Counted from the stretch's first letter, positions 44,711 through 57,345 are shown. The stretch: 64,000 nucleotides of DNA from Epinephelus fuscoguttatus (GCF_011397635.1 NC_064773.1:29459449-29523448); one strand, 5' to 3'. The notes: generated by a model from the letters alone, not told the origin. Translations and numbers: made by a program.

Positions 44711-46620
44711 TCTTTACGGATGAGCGCCCGTTTGATAAAACAAAATTAAATCTCTCGGCATCCATTTTTAAGCTCTCTGTGTGTTTGTTTCCTTGCAGAC
44801 GAGAAAAGGGGGAGCGCACATTTCCGGGAGGGCGTGTCCTTTTCAAAAATGCAAGAGCCGTTGCTTTTTTGCTGGCCGTTTTCGCCAGTGTGTTAAACAC
44901 ACTTTAGAAAGGAGTGTCCCTGACTATCAGAAGGCGGAGATCTCTGATTGTCTGGTGGTGAGACTAGGCTGTGGCTAACCACGACAGCAGGGAATCAAAA
45001 AGGGGAGAGGGGTTCACAAACTAACCACCTGTGACACTGCACACCAATGAAAAAGGAATTGTGAGAAACACCACCAGGGGACTGGACTGCTGCCCTGCAC
45101 CCACAGCACCTGTCAAAAAGGGAAAGAGGGTGATTAAAACACTGTCATGAGGTGATAAAGATAATCCTGTTCTGTTTTGCCTCCTGTCAGGTCCTGGCAG
45201 GTCACACCTACATGTGATGAATTAGTGGTGCGGGTCGTATTAGTCATGTGTAATGGTCGCGCATCATGACAGCTGTTGGAGAACCTCGCCAGTGCGAGAC
45301 AGTCTGAAAAATTTCACTTCTTCTCAGCCATATTTTTAACTGACAGTTGTAACGAGTGGTGGAGCGGGCAGAATTTATCTATATGCAAACTGACTGAAGG
45401 GTGTTTCTGCATCAGTCTGTCTCACTGTGAGAGAGTAAAAAAAAAAAAAAAAAAAAGCACATGCATGTGCGCGCCCAGCTCCACAATGACTAAGAAATGT
45501 AATCAAGCGCGCGTGAGGCTTTATGAGTCCATTAAGTCTATAACACACGGGCGTTAAGGGTCCTTCACATAACTCAACAGTCCGTCAGTCAGCGGGTCAG
45601 TGAGTGCGCTAACGGGAGTCCTGAGCATTTGAGTCTCCGTAACCATGGCAACGATGACACAGATTGACAGACCTGTCATTCTGTGACATTCTCCTCTGCA
45701 AATTCTGATTATTTTTCAGCTATGTCACGTGAAACTCTTTGAGTTAAATATTCCTCATGTCATTCCAAGCATGTAAAAACAGTTTACGCAGTAGAGCAGG
45801 GTGTGCACAGACATGAGGGACAAATTACGTCCGGTATTGATTCAGTATGGGACAGTAACCTAAGCTACATTTTACTTTTCAATACGGAACGGTCCCGTAT
45901 TTTACGGGACGAGTGGCAACCCTGGAGCCCCACAGAGGTTAGGAGGGTGAGAGCCGCAAAGGTTGGCGGCTCAATCACACTGCAGCAGAAGGCATAACCC
46001 TAATCAACTGGGAGCTGTGTGACACACAAGACAGGGAATGGTAGAAAACGCCGACCTACCACGTGGACCGAACCACACCCTAGGAGCCCCGACCGGGGCG
46101 ATCCGTCTCCCCCAGCACCAACCAGTCACAGCCACACTACAACGAATACAGACCGGTCTCACCAATACGCACAGTGCGCACACAAATAAGGAGAAGGAGG
46201 CAAAGCGCAATATCTGTATGGGTGAGGAGAGAGCCAAAGGTGCCACAATGGCGACCATGCCAAACAAAGCTTCTGCCCGCAGCGCTGCAGCCACCACCGC
46301 AGGGACATCAGATGGAAAGGAAAGACAGGGGGAGAGGTGTGGCCACCCACCTGGATAATGGGCTCCAGCAATTAGTTGTGGCCGTAAGCCTGGCACACTG
46401 CCATGCAGTGGCAGGGAGGGAGATGACCTCTGGCTATATTAGATTTAAAGTGATGATGGACTTAAAAAAAAATTGTATTAGGTTGGAGTTAACAAAGGTT
46501 TAATTTAGTGAAAGTTGCAAAGCTGTAGGCCATACAGGTGATTTGTTATGACTTTGCAAAGTTTTGAACTTTAAACCATCAGTACTCTTGGCTGCCTGGC
46601 CCCTCATTTTGTTTCTTCAA
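44711..46620. other. Repeat-like DNA, no gene supported
   Basis: It includes an 18-20 base A run at 45440. Open frames on both strands at 46004-46503 show no domain or splice context, so they are not called. Confidence 0.4.
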
Positions 46621-46804
46621 TTCCATGACTTAAACACGAACCATCAATCGACCTATGGCTAAGTCCCGCCCTCAAACGCAATGAGCCAATCACAGTGCAT
46701 ATAGCCATTCCCAAACACTCCATTCTCTGCCTGGACTTAAAGGCATTACAGAAAGTCAGTTTTGTTTGGTTTTATGAGCTTTTACTGATATTTGAAGTTT
46801 AAAA

Positions 46805-46925
46805 ATGGTCAAACGGTGTGCATGGGGTACATGCAACTCCGACACAAGGTATCCTGAGAGGCTGGGCGACAAGGTGTATTTTTTACACTTTAAACCACAT
46901 GGTAATGGTTTAAAAAGCATATACA
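46805..46925 (+). pseudogene. THAP-like finger start, interrupted by a TA microsatellite
   Basis: The ATG at 46805 reads MVKRCAWGTCNSDTRYPE and then VYFLHFKP, matching the opening C-x4-C and FxP features of THAP-type domains in fish transposons. The frame degenerates into TACATATA repeat sequence after 38 codons. Confidence 0.5.
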
Positions 46926-46959
46926 TACACATATATACATAAATATAATATAATATTTT

Positions 46960-46961
<2 letters not shown>

Positions 46962-47006
<45 letters not shown>
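46962..47006. repeat. (TA)n microsatellite
   Basis: An uninterrupted TA run of about 22 units. Confidence 0.95.
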
Positions 47007-47007
<1 letters not shown>

Positions 47008-47299
47008 CTTTTTTGTTTTGTTAAAATTCAGCTTCAGAATTAGAGATAGGCCTAAATTAGACCTACAAGAGGGAGACAGTGAGCAGTGGGGGATTGTTAG
47101 TGAAAATCGCATTTTCCTTTGTTAGTTTTGGTCAAATCACTGAAAGCACCTTTACGTAAAACAAAACGGTGGGAGGCCACCTGAAACGGTGACTATGATG
47201 CTATTACAATAGTTAGGCTACATTATAGGAAATACTAGCCTATATAATTTATGTATGTCATGTACACTCTACAGAGCCAGGTCCAGGATCCTCTTCAAG

Positions 47300-47445
47300 T
47301 TTGTCCATGGCCCATGTGTGGGCCACCTCTGGCAAACCACATCTGGGCCACCACAGGGCCGCCATTCTTTGCTGTATGTGGGCCGAGTGTAAGTGCATTG
47401 TGTGGGCCAGAACCGGGCCAGACCAATTTTGCTATGTGGGGAGCT
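47300..47445. repeat. GTGGGCCA-type degenerate minisatellite
   Basis: TGTGGGCCACCTCTGG, CTGGGCCACC, GTGGGCCGAGTG and GTGGGCCAGAACCGGGCC recur about every 20-30 bases. Confidence 0.65.
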
Positions 47446-47509
47446 ACAGGTAGCTTAATTAGCTAGCTAGCTACAGCTGATAAAACCTATTAGTGACAGT
47501 TTGCAGGTC

Positions 47510-47800
47510 TATAGTTGGTGGCTAGAAATGAGACCCAGCTTCTGTATGAAATGGTGAAGGTGCTGTGAGCTGGATCACTGGTCTGCTCCCAGGGAAAGAA
47601 GAGGGGAGATTTTGCCTTATGTCAGGGTCAGTGGAAACACTCAGGGGTTAATGTGGGAGTTCACTTTATGCTAAAACTGGCCAGGGGTCGAGAGAAGAAT
47701 GGTGACAAACCAAAAGAAAATTAACTAAATACAGCAATAGAGCCAAGAGGTCCCAAGCCCCAAATGAATATTTTTGGGTAGTTGATAAGAACTGTTGATC
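47510..47800 (-). pseudogene. Decayed duplicate of NXPE exon 2 and its flanks
   Basis: GGTGAAGGTGCTGTGAGCTGGATCACTGG-type sequence (47551 on), GTCAGGGTCAGTGGAAAC, and CACTTTATGCTAAAACTGGC match NXPE exon 2 and its acceptor region at 40670-40920 in the same order. Large internal deletions remove most of the exon. The flanks also match: AAATGAGACC at 47527 against 40199, and GAGCCAAGAGGT plus GTTGATA against 40978-41025. It is a relic of a segmental duplication of the neighbouring gene. Confidence 0.8.
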
Positions 47801-48430
47801 TGTTAGCTGTAGGAATCTCTGCCTTTCCCAACTTCCCCTGTGGCCCTTACTCAGTTGTTAACATTGACCCATGGAGAAAATGTTTTTTTTTTTCATGCCA
47901 CTCAAATTCAAAGATTTGAAATTAGAAAAATGTCGCATAACCAGAAGATCCTGAGTGTCAAGTGTCTTCTAGTTATTGTGTTCAGTTTGAACAGCCATCT
48001 TTCACCAAAATTAATGAACTGGGAGAAATACTGATGCCTGAGATGATGTGATGACTTACTAAATTATTAAAACCCCTGAAAACCTGGCTCCAACTCTAAC
48101 CCACAAGACAAACCCACCAACGCGAGTCCTGCTTTAATGCTACACTGTAATTAATAAATGAGAACAAATGTAGCAATGATCCACTTCATAATTCACAATA
48201 CATGAAGATGTGATTCACTTAGTGTGAAAGTTAAACATTGGCTCAAGCAGCAGCAGCAGCAGAAATGTGAACATTAATTTCTCATAAGTCATTGTCAACA
48301 CAACAGCACTTTACCAATGTTTAATGTTAAATTCAACTTGTGTATTAATCTGTAATTTACAACTGCAACTGTGTTTATTTATTCATTGTATTATTCACTG
48401 TATTTGTATCATTCCATTCTTTATTGTATT
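47800..48430. other. Non-coding stretch, no gene seen
   Basis: AT-rich sequence with a short CAGCAG run near 48248 and no supported feature. Confidence 0.4.
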
Positions 48431-48439
48431 CAGTATATT

Positions 48440-48580
48440 TTATTGTATTCTAAAGCCTGACCATGGACAAAGACTGCAAATTAGCTGAAGCTAGACATCT
48501 TATATGCATTACATTTTCCCATTTTTTGTGGCAATGTTGTATATATTGTCCCTGTTAAATAAACATTAAATAAATAAATA
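48440..48580 (+). repeat. LINE-type 3-prime tail
   Basis: The stretch ACCATGGACAAAGACTGCA through GTATATATTGTCCCTGTTAAA, ending in a TAAATAAATAAATA tail, resembles the 3-prime ends of fish CR1/L2/Rex LINEs and their SINE partners. No coding part precedes it. Confidence 0.55.
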
Positions 48581-50060
48581 GACTTTATAAGTGATGAGAT
48601 GTAGTCTTCCCATTAGCCTTATCCTAATCTTAATCTTAACCACCTCTCTTTAAACGTAATACTTTATAGCTAGCTAATCACTAATATAGCAATTCATGTC
48701 ATGGCAATTCGAGTCATGTAGTTAGACGGTGGGTCACGGAGCTGCTCCAGCTGCAGTTAAACCAACTGGTAAAATACAGGCAATATGACATAATGGTCAC
48801 ATGAGGCACTATGTCACAGTTTGGTTTAAAATCCAGCAAAGACATTGCCAGATGCCATCTTCCCCAGAGCTGGAACACCATTATCAAGTAAGTAGAACCT
48901 TTCACTAAATGAGAGAGGAGACATGCACACTGGCATGGCTTTTTGGAAGAACAGGATTATGCAAAGCAACTTGACCCTGTATGTTTTTGGTACCTGATCA
49001 ATAATCCAGTAAATCCACTGTAGATACATTATGCTTGAAGTTAATAATGATGACAGCAAGTGCATTGCTGCTGAAAAGATATCAGGAGTGTGTAGCCTCA
49101 GGACTTAAACTTGCATGTTGTTAAATGTTACTGCTATTGGTGTAAGAGAACATGTAAGACAACAAGAGAACAGATGGAAAAGCTGCCATGGTGTGTTCAG
49201 AGTTTAAGCCATGTTATACTGTGTGGCTGGACTGAAGAAACCTGTAACTTTGATGCTGTAAGACTAACGACTGGTTAATTGCAGAATATGTAAAAATTAC
49301 TCCAAATATTCCAAGCATGTTTTAAGAACCCACAGTGGCATGTTCACACTGGAAATGTACTACTCAAATACTCAAAACAGTCAGTATGCCAACTCCACAA
49401 AAAAAAAACAAAAAAAAAAACAAAACAAAAAAAACGGCAAATGCCAAGGGTGCTCCCCAAGTCTGTTATTTGATATTTTCTTGCTCCTCAATCTTCACTT
49501 GAACCAGAAGTCGTTCTGGTGCGCCATCTTGAAGGTTGTCTCAAACCAACTTAACCTCAGTTTTAACAGGAAAGGAGGACTCCTCAATTCTGTAAAAGCA
49601 CATTTACACATTTATTCTTTCCTTGCATGGTTTCCTTGCATCTCTCCATGCAAACCTGGTGGAAAGGAATAAAACCCAAGGAGAACTTGGAATGCATCGT
49701 GAGTGTGCTGTTGCGCACTTATGTCTCACAATGCAATGTAACAATTAAATAAAAACAAACAAACTTACAATTGCATAAACTTTAAACATGTTGCAAATTA
49801 ATCTAACCCTAACCCCAAGACAGCTGTCATTTGTCTAGTAAAACAAAAATTGCCTTTGTTCCTGTCTGTGGAAACAGTAGTTTGACAAAAAAAATCATAT
49901 TCCAAGGACCACAATACTTGAAAGGAGAAAGAATATAGATATATAAAGTAAAATAAGTTATTTTTAAAAAATACTTAAATATATTTTTGCTATAGTAATG
50001 AGAGTAAATACAATTCGTTACTTCTCTCTTTTCAAATTAGGCTATAGAATACTCTTTTAT
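48581..50060. other. Non-coding stretch, no gene seen
   Basis: It includes an A-rich run (49399-49437). Short frames on both strands carry no recognisable domain. Confidence 0.4.
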
Positions 50061-50061
50061 T

Positions 50062-50480
50062 AGGGCTGTTGGCATTAACGCCTAAACATAACATGTTAAA
50101 TGTTTTTAATCGCGTTAATCATACAATGCCTTATTCACCACTGCCTGTCTTGCAGAGGCTATAGATGTTTGAGTTTTAAAGCTAGAGTGATGATACTGGT
50201 ATCATTTGAAACCAGGAGACCTAAGGGACAATATCCTGCTAGCCTCTCAGGAGGGGTGCTAAATAGCACTCCAAAGTCAGGCTAAATTTTGGCTTGGGTA
50301 AAACAGCATGGCATTTCACAGAGGTCCTGTGACCTTTCACCTCAAGATATCTCAATGAAAATGGGCTCTGTAGGTACTCACAAGTCTCACCTTTACAGAT
50401 AGGTCCCACACAGTTTTGGGCTCAAATTATGCACTTTTTTGCATGCAATGTTTATTGCAGATTTATGACTAGAAATAACA
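50062..50480. repeat. Relic of a DNA transposon with GCGTTAATC-type ends
   Basis: GGGCTGTTGGCATTAACGCC and TTTTTAATCGCGTTAATCA at the start are typical of one end of a common fish hAT-like repeat. The following 300 bases fit its interior. The other end is missing. Confidence 0.5.
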
Positions 50481-51005
50481 AACAAACAGTGCTGAGCTGC
50501 ATCTCAAATTAATCTTCAGGTTTCCAGGTCAGGTTTCAGGTGATACATTACACTTCTATGTAACTTAGACTGCTGACCTGCTTTCTCCCCCAAAAGATTT
50601 ATTGAAATTTGATCGTTCGACCGCTCTACTCTTTCTACATCATTGTGAAACCTTAAATGTGCACAAGCTTGATTTCCACTTCCAGTTAGCCACAAATGGA
50701 CATAAACACACCATAAGACCACTGACTACATGGAGTAGAAATCATAAGCCATGAAGTCAAACTGACTAACAACCTGAAAGAATGTTTGCATGCAACACAT
50801 ATTTAGCCATTTCTCACCAGTTTATACCTTATAACATCACACCTCACTCACTTTAATAATTTCGCTTAGCTCATGGTGTGAAAGCTGCCTGAGTTGCACC
50901 ACTTCCTCTTGAGTGTGTAATTTCCTGTTCCAGTTTGACAAATTCAAGTGTATGTCACAGGAACAGCTTCTGTGCTTTCGTCTGTAGCACTTTGTACTTT
51001 GAGGC

Positions 51006-51176
51006 ATGGAGAGCGTGGTGGAGATGTTACTGTGGGCCTGGATTATCCTGGACGTGGGGGTGTGCTCAGTCTCACTGCCAGAAATCACTGATGGAAAGTT
51101 CATTGATGAGTGTGTGAGGGAACACAACAGGGCGCGGTCGTCCGTCAGTCCCCCTGCAAGTGACATGCTGTACATG
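51006..51176 (+). CDS. glipr1: GLIPR1-like, coding exon 1 (signal peptide)
   Basis: It encodes 57 residues from the ATG at 51006: a hydrophobic leader (MLLWAWIILDVGVCSVS) followed by the start of the CAP domain (FIDECVREHNRARSSVSPPA). It ends YM/GTAGGC in phase 0, the usual exon 1 end in GLIPR1 genes. The 5-prime flank contains CACTTCCTCTT and ATTTCCTGTTCC, ETS-like sites that would suit blood-cell expression, but this is conjecture. Confidence 0.9.
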
Positions 51177-51726
51177 GTAGGCATGATGGGCACTTTGGTC
51201 TCTCACTGTCTGTCTCACAATCAGAAACAAATGAAGATGTGTAGTGGTAAAATGACCCGCTAACACCACAACCAGTCAACAAAGTAATGCGAACATCTAA
51301 TAGGTAAGGATTTAAAACTCTGACGTAAAAAACATCCTTTCTCATGAAGTAATTATTTTGTCAGCCTTCTGTTGGTTGTAGCATGGTACAGTGGTGGCTT
51401 GAGACTGGAAGGTTGATGGTTTGTATCCCTGGACCATCTAGGAAATAAATGCTATTGACTTTCATGTAAGGTTTAACTTAAGTGAACACTGATATATGAA
51501 TTTGCAACACTGATTAAAAGCAAACACATTGCAGAGGGAATGAGGGGCAGAAGAATCTAAAATAGAGGAAGCTTAGCTTATTAGCTCTTTTGTAACATTA
51601 AGGCTGGGCTGCACCAACAAGGGTTGATTTTAAAACCTGATTAAATCCCAGTTTAACTTTAAATCATGTTGCACCAAACTTTAAATCCTAAAATTAAAAA
51701 ACATTCAATTTTAATCTCTCAGTAGA

Positions 51727-51771
<45 letters not shown>

Positions 51772-52000
51772 TATGTGTGTGTGTCTGTGTGAGTGTGTCT
51801 GTGTGGACAAAATGATTGTAATTGGGTCCGAAGTACGAAATAATTGTAAGATGTCTCATGGTTGGTTACCACTTCTAACAAGGCTTGTGATTCCATAGTA
51901 TAACGCCATTGGTACCACATAGTATCCCAGTGTCATGAGTAATCAAGAGTCTTAAGGCTTATTTAAACTCCCTTAATGTACAAAAAGAGATGCCTCAATT
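51177..52000. repeat. GLIPR1 intron 1 start with SINE-like and TA repeats
   Basis: A weak tRNA-SINE-like piece (51383-51470, with GGTTTGTATCCC as a B-box-like site), a fragment near 51603-51690 resembling a DNA-transposon end, and a 41-base TA run at 51729-51769. No gene. Confidence 0.45.
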
Positions 52001-52019
52001 CAAACGTTATAAACGTCAC

Positions 52020-54082
52020 AACCCTCATACTTCCATGCATCCTTTATGACTCTATAACTGAACAGTGATAAAACAGAGGTTCTCCTCATTGGTTCTAAGT
52101 CCACCCTCACAAAAGCTAGCAGTTTCTCCATCTCCATAGACGACTCCACTGTTTCCCCCTCCTCTCAGGTTAAGAGTCTGGGTGTAACGCGACTATCTGA
52201 TGTGAACAATTAGCTGCTGAGAGGGTACATAGGGATTTGTCCGACATGCTGAATCCAAAAACCGACATGTGCGTTGATGCATTTTTTTTTTATATTTATT
52301 TTAACCCGCAGTTAAAATCAATATAACACTGTATGACAGGTGGATATTTGCATAAGGCTAAGTGATTGGATTTAATTATATTGCGGTCAACAGATATTAA
52401 CAGCTCCTACTCCCTCTCTCTTATGGGGTGCCGTTTGTAAAGTGGATCACGCTGAAAATAACATCAACATTTTGCCACATTTAGCTTCAAACAATGTTTA
52501 AAAAAGTGTTGTGAATTTTTTAACGTCACCCTTTACCACATTTACAGCAATATTTGTTAACTTAGAAATATATTAAATAGTTAAATCTAAATATTAAATG
52601 TGGCACCTAAATGTTAAATGTCAAATATAAATATTAAATCTAAATGTTAAATCTAAATCTAAATCTAAATCTAAATGCTAAATATAAATATAAATATAAA
52701 TGTTAAATCTAAATATTAAATCTAAATCTAAATGTTAAATCTAAATGTTAAATGTTAAATCTAAATGTTCTGGGTGAAACTAAATATTTAGCTAATATGC
52801 AAATTCACACTGCCGGTCAATGAAAGTACCAAAATAAAAGCTCGAGATGGTCAGACTGTGTTTATAGAATCAAATAATGAATTAAAACCAATTTATCGGG
52901 GGAAATGGGGCTAACAGCTAATGGTTAGCCCCGCTAATCTACGATAACCATGTTTTTTCAATCATTGTGTTTATAGACTTTACAAACACCAGATTAGTCT
53001 AAATGGTGATATAGTGACGTGAAAAATGTGAGATATTCATATATATGTAGCTAAAGTCTGCTAGTTTTCTACCCGGAAGTATTTGTAAACAACAAGGTGA
53101 TTCCCACCGAAGGAGACACTAACAATTCAAAGTACACATCAAATAAAATTTCTCCAAACATGTTTCTTGTTATTTTAGGAAGTTATTATCATGCTAATGT
53201 ATGTTCAATTGTTCATTTCCCCCGATAAGTTGGTTTTAATTCATTATTTGATTCTATAAACACAGTCTGACCATCTCAAGCTTTTATTTTGGTACTTCCG
53301 GTGACAGGCAGTGTGAATTTGCATATTAGCTAAATATTTAGTTTCACCCAGACATTTAACATTTAGATTTAGCATTTAGATTTAACATTTAGATTTAGAT
53401 TTAGCATTTAGATTTAACATACAAACACACCTCCACATGGACACATACATGCACCCACAACTCCCCCCAGTGACCAAGTGACAGATGTGCAAACAAAAAC
53501 ACTCCTTGCTCCCCACACTGGGTGTCATCCTGGACAGTACTCTATCATTCCAAACCCATATCAATAACGTCACCCGGACTGCATATTTCCATCTTCGCAA
53601 TATCAACTGACTTCGTCCTTCCCTCACACCCAGCAGCACCGCCATACTGGTCCACTCCCTCGTCACCTCTCATCTGGATTACTGCAACACCCTTCTCACT
53701 GGTCTTCCCCATCAAATCCATCCATAAATTTCAACTGGTCCAAAATGCTGCCACCCGGATCATCACCAGAACACCATCCATCCAGCACATCACTCCTGTC
53801 CTCCATCAACTCCACTGACTTCCCATACAATACCGCATCCAATTCAAACACCTACTACTCAAGGCTATCCATAACCTCTTCCATACCTCACTCACCTCCT
53901 CCACATCCACACACCCAGCAGGACTCTCGGATCCTCCTCCTCAATCAGCCTCACTGTCCCTCCAGCCCGCCTTTTATTATTGCTGCTGTGTTGTTTTTTA
54001 TTTATTTATTATCTATGTACAGTGGCCTTGAGTGTCTTGAAAGGTGCTGATAAATAAAATGTATTATCATTATTATTATTAT
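52020..54082 (+). mobile_element. L2-type LINE 3-prime part, split by a palindromic insert
   Basis: Plus-strand frames before ([17 protein letters not shown], at about 52060) and after ([20 protein letters not shown], from 53525) are adjacent parts of an L2 reverse transcriptase. The second part continues with [14 protein letters not shown] and a LVQNAATRIITRT block, then a 3-prime region ending in ATTATTATTATTAT. The interrupting 1332 bases (52186-53517) are flanked by CTGGGTGT at 52178-52185 and 53518-53525. The LINE is 5-prime truncated and dead. Confidence 0.78.
52600..53425. repeat. Foldback structure with AAATCTAAATGTT arrays as outer arms
   Basis: The left outer arm is a short-unit array (TAAATCTAAATGTTAAATC type, 52560-52775). 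The right outer arm is its inverted counterpart (53345-53425). Between them, about 155-base unique arms (52770-52909 against 53214-53350, containing GATGGTCAGACTGTG and CACAGTCTGACCATC) are near-perfect reverse complements. The centre (52915-53100) is a copy of the repeat family at 44200-44700 in reverse orientation. Confidence 0.85.
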
Positions 54083-55345
54083 GATGGCATAGATATAGTC
54101 AATAGATAGCACTAGAGGGCAGAGTCAAAAGTTTCACACATCAACAAAATGAGGCAACCATGGAGGAGGTCGTTATATTGTACCTTTAAACAGAGGCAGT
54201 GTTGTTGACGGCGGTGGTTTGTGTGGTCGCTATACATTCCAACATGTGAACGGAGAATTCTTTTCACTATGCTATCGATTTGTCCCATTCCACCATTATT
54301 TAAATTTCTTTGTCATCTACAAATGTTGTAGTATATTGCTTGAACTATGCTACACTGCCTTCATGATCTCTGGTGGTACTGCTCAGTTTCGTTCATATCC
54401 CTGAGCTTTCAGGAAACGTGCACAAATACAGACAAAACACAGAGTATGGACGGAAGGCTCCGTCAGTCTCCATCTCTAATGTGAGCATAAATGGACCTTT
54501 AGTAATAGCCAGTTCAGGCAGGGAGCGAACGGTCAGTCCCACGTTTGCCTATAGCGCAGGCTAACACAACAGCAGCAGCTAACGTCCGACATTGAGCCAT
54601 TAAATGGTCCCCAAAAAAATTCATGCCAACTCTTCAAAGGCAGTAAAGGCCTTAAACCTGCCAATAACTGCTTGCTAATGTTAGCTGTGTGATGCTAACG
54701 TGATGTGATTTTAGCTCCGTAAGTGCAGGCGGATTCTGTACCAACTCTCACAGCAATGGTCTCTGGGGTGGAGGCAGAAGGACTGCTGGGTCTCATGATA
54801 GACAGAGAGAGAGTATGGCAAGTCAAGAGCATAACATTAAAATGGGCTCTAAATGAGGGTTGAAAAAAAGAAAAGGGTTGTAGCCTATTGATGTAAAATA
54901 GCATTTTCTTTCTTTGCTTGTAGTTTAAATCAGTCCCTTCCAAATGAGACATAAAACTTTATCAAATTAGGGTTAAACTTTTGTCACAACACCTAAAGAA
55001 AGCTAGTCATATCCTAGGGTCAGGCCTACCAAAACATTTAGTTCTTAGAATCTTGAAACACGACTACCTCACAAAGTAACCTAAATCTATAGTTAATGTA
55101 TAGCTACTGAATAAAATCTGACCAATTCTTAGAACAAAAGAATAGGAGGCCTAAATAGCACAGTACAGAGAAGATACAAAAGGTCTATGAGAGCTACTGA
55201 CTGACAGGTGCTAGCATGTTCCCAGCTTCTTAGCATGTTAGCTGTTAGCTCGGCAGCTACAGCAGTTCACCGATTTGCCTTATGAGTCGTCTCTCTTTCA
55301 AAAAGACATGAAGTGAGTTTTGCTGTGCCATTTTTTTGGTGTGAC
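54083..55345. other. GLIPR1 intron 1, no feature called
   Basis: Sequence with short TTAGCTGTTAGC-like stretches but no paired ends, domain or tandem array that I could support. Confidence 0.4.
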
Positions 55346-55349
55346 CAGG

Positions 55350-55660
55350 TAGAGCTGGGCTGTATGAAGAAAATGAAATATCACAATATTTTTGACCAAA
55401 TACCTCAATATTGATATTGCGACAATATTATAATGTTGACTGCATTCACAAAATATTAACACAATAAATTCTTTAATAAATTATCATCAGTAATGTGGAT
55501 ATAATAACTAAGGGTAAATAACACAACTGCTCGAACAGCTGGTAAGTTCGGAAAATCACATCACTTTACTGTAATGGAGCCTTTAAAACCAAGAAAAAAT
55601 CCCAAATCTTAGATGACATCTAGTCTCATAACACAATATCAATATATGAATAGCCTGCTG
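55350..55660. repeat. hAT-like MITE relic
   Basis: It starts near GAGCTGGGCTGTATGAAG and contains AATATCACAATATTTTTGACC and ACCTCAATATTGATATTGCG, then CTAGTCTCATAACACAATAT. It resembles the fish family whose ends read GGGCTGGGCGATATGG. Ends are decayed. Confidence 0.5.
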
Positions 55661-55961
55661 CCCTGCTCTGTGACCAGGCCACACTGAAGGTGATAGATTT
55701 TTGTATACCAACTTGTTCAGCTTGTGAGGTCTGTGGATTATCCACAGTAACCAAGACATAGGTTTGGGAAATACACACTGCTGTTCAACTTTATGTATTT
55801 TTCTCAATTCCATTGTCCTCCATTATAGGCTACTGGTGACATTTTCAAAACCTAGACAAATGCCACAATTTTTAGATGAACCAACCTTTAAGAACCTAAT
55901 TTAAAAAGGTGAGTCATTATAAAGGACTACTGTTTGATATTCTTTATCTCTATTCATTCAG

Positions 55962-56207
55962 ACATGGGATGAGGGCTTGGCCATCACTGCAAGAGCATGG
56001 GCAAGACACTGTGTGTTTGAACATAATGGATACCTCAAAGATGTCCGCCGCGTGCACCCTACTTTCTCCTCTGTAGGAGAAAACATATGGACTAGCAGCT
56101 CACCCCATTTTGATGTGTCGAGGGCCATAAAAAGGTGGGTGGATGAAAAACAAGACTATGACTACAACCGCAACATCTGCACAAAAGTCTGTGGCCACTA
56201 CACACAG
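55962..56207 (+). CDS. glipr1: GLIPR1-like, coding exon 2 (CAP core)
   Basis: It starts after CTCTATTCATTCAG and ends CACACAG/GTATGT, 82 codons in phase 0. It encodes TWDEGLAITARAWARHC, VGENIWTSSS and KVCGHYTQ, holding the His and Glu residues of the CAP cavity. Confidence 0.93.
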
Positions 56208-56356
56208 GTATGTGCACTTTTGTTTTAAAACATACTGGTAACTTTTTTTTCAGTTTGTGGTGAAACATTTTAGAGAGATAAGTGCAGAAAGAGGAACTGC
56301 TCATGACGTTTTCTATTTGGTTTGTGTTGCACAGTTTAACCCTTAGGTTTTTTCAG

Positions 56357-56475
56357 GTTGTGTGGGCAAGCAGCTTCAAGGTTGGTTGTGCCGTCCAACT
56401 GTGCACGAATGGAGTCAAATACACCAGCTTTGCTGACCAAGAGGGTATCCTTTTCGTATGCAACTATGCTACAGC
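56357..56475 (+). CDS. glipr1: GLIPR1-like, coding exon 3 (CAP1/CAP2 motifs)
   Basis: It starts after GGTTTTTTCAG and ends at GTAAGT. It encodes VVWASSFKVGCAVQLC and ILFVCNYATA, completing the CAP1 signature across the exon border and most of CAP2. Confidence 0.93.
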
Positions 56476-56999
56476 GTAAGTTGAACAATGTACAAGTAAA
56501 TTACAACTCTGATTTATAAGATATGAGTCCAGGGCTTATGGGGTTTAAAAAAATGTTAATGGTGATATCAAGTGTCCTTTGCACACCCTACTTGTTCACA
56601 TTTCTCTGCTGTGGTGAGGCATGGTTTCAGCCCTGGTGTCATGTAAAGGAAGTGGTATTCACATCAATCACTTTGCAAGTTTCAGTAGAGGCAGTTTTAT
56701 ACTTGCATGTCAGCTCTCTGTAGAGCCTACGCCCTAGCCTACACACATGGCCTATGCAGCTGTGAGCATTTTTGTGTGGTGATGTGTCTGTGTCCCTCTG
56801 CAGTTACACCTCCAAAACACTGGTCAACAGTGGGGTTTCTGTGAAGTGCTGTCAAGTTGAGCTGATTCAAACAACACCCAAAACACACATTAAACACACA
56901 TTAAACGTGGCTTAATAGAGACAATTTCAAAGACAAGCACACAAATCAGCTTCACTGTAACTCGCAGCATTCACACACAAAGCACTTGTATTTTGCTGG

Positions 57000-57345
57000 A
57001 CACATTTTCCCCACAAAAACCAACACACTAATGTTATTAGCACAAGCCTATAGCATTTGACATTGGAGATAGTAGCTAAGCAGCTAGCGGACATTTCGTC
57101 TACTCATATGAAGCCATGGACAACAGCAATATTTAACAAAGGTAACATTTAAAAATTCGGCTTCATTACTACTCAAAGGGTTCACTGATAAAACAACTGT
57201 CTTATACTAAACACATTTTCTAAAAAAAAAAATCCAACATGCTAATGTTATTAGCACAAGTCTATGGCATTTTACATTGTATAAATTAGCCAAGCAACTA
57301 TCAGAGATTTCCTTTATGCATATGAGGCCAGGATAAATCACACAC
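57000..57345. repeat. Imperfect direct duplication in GLIPR1 intron 3
   Basis: About 120 bases containing CTAATGTTATTAGCACAAG, GCATTT and CATATGA-GCCA-GG are present at 57000-57120 and again at 57210-57340 with many differences. Confidence 0.7.

Noticed and set aside
46004..46503. 130-codon minus and 106-109-codon plus frames overlapping each other
   Set aside because: No recognisable motif, splice site context or neighbour logic. GC content alone can explain open frames of this length.
56800..56900. Additional GLIPR1 exon after CCCTCTGCAG at 56806
   Set aside because: The acceptor looks good, but the downstream frame has no CAP similarity and no suitable donor, and exon 3 joins exon 4 at 58968 in correct phase.
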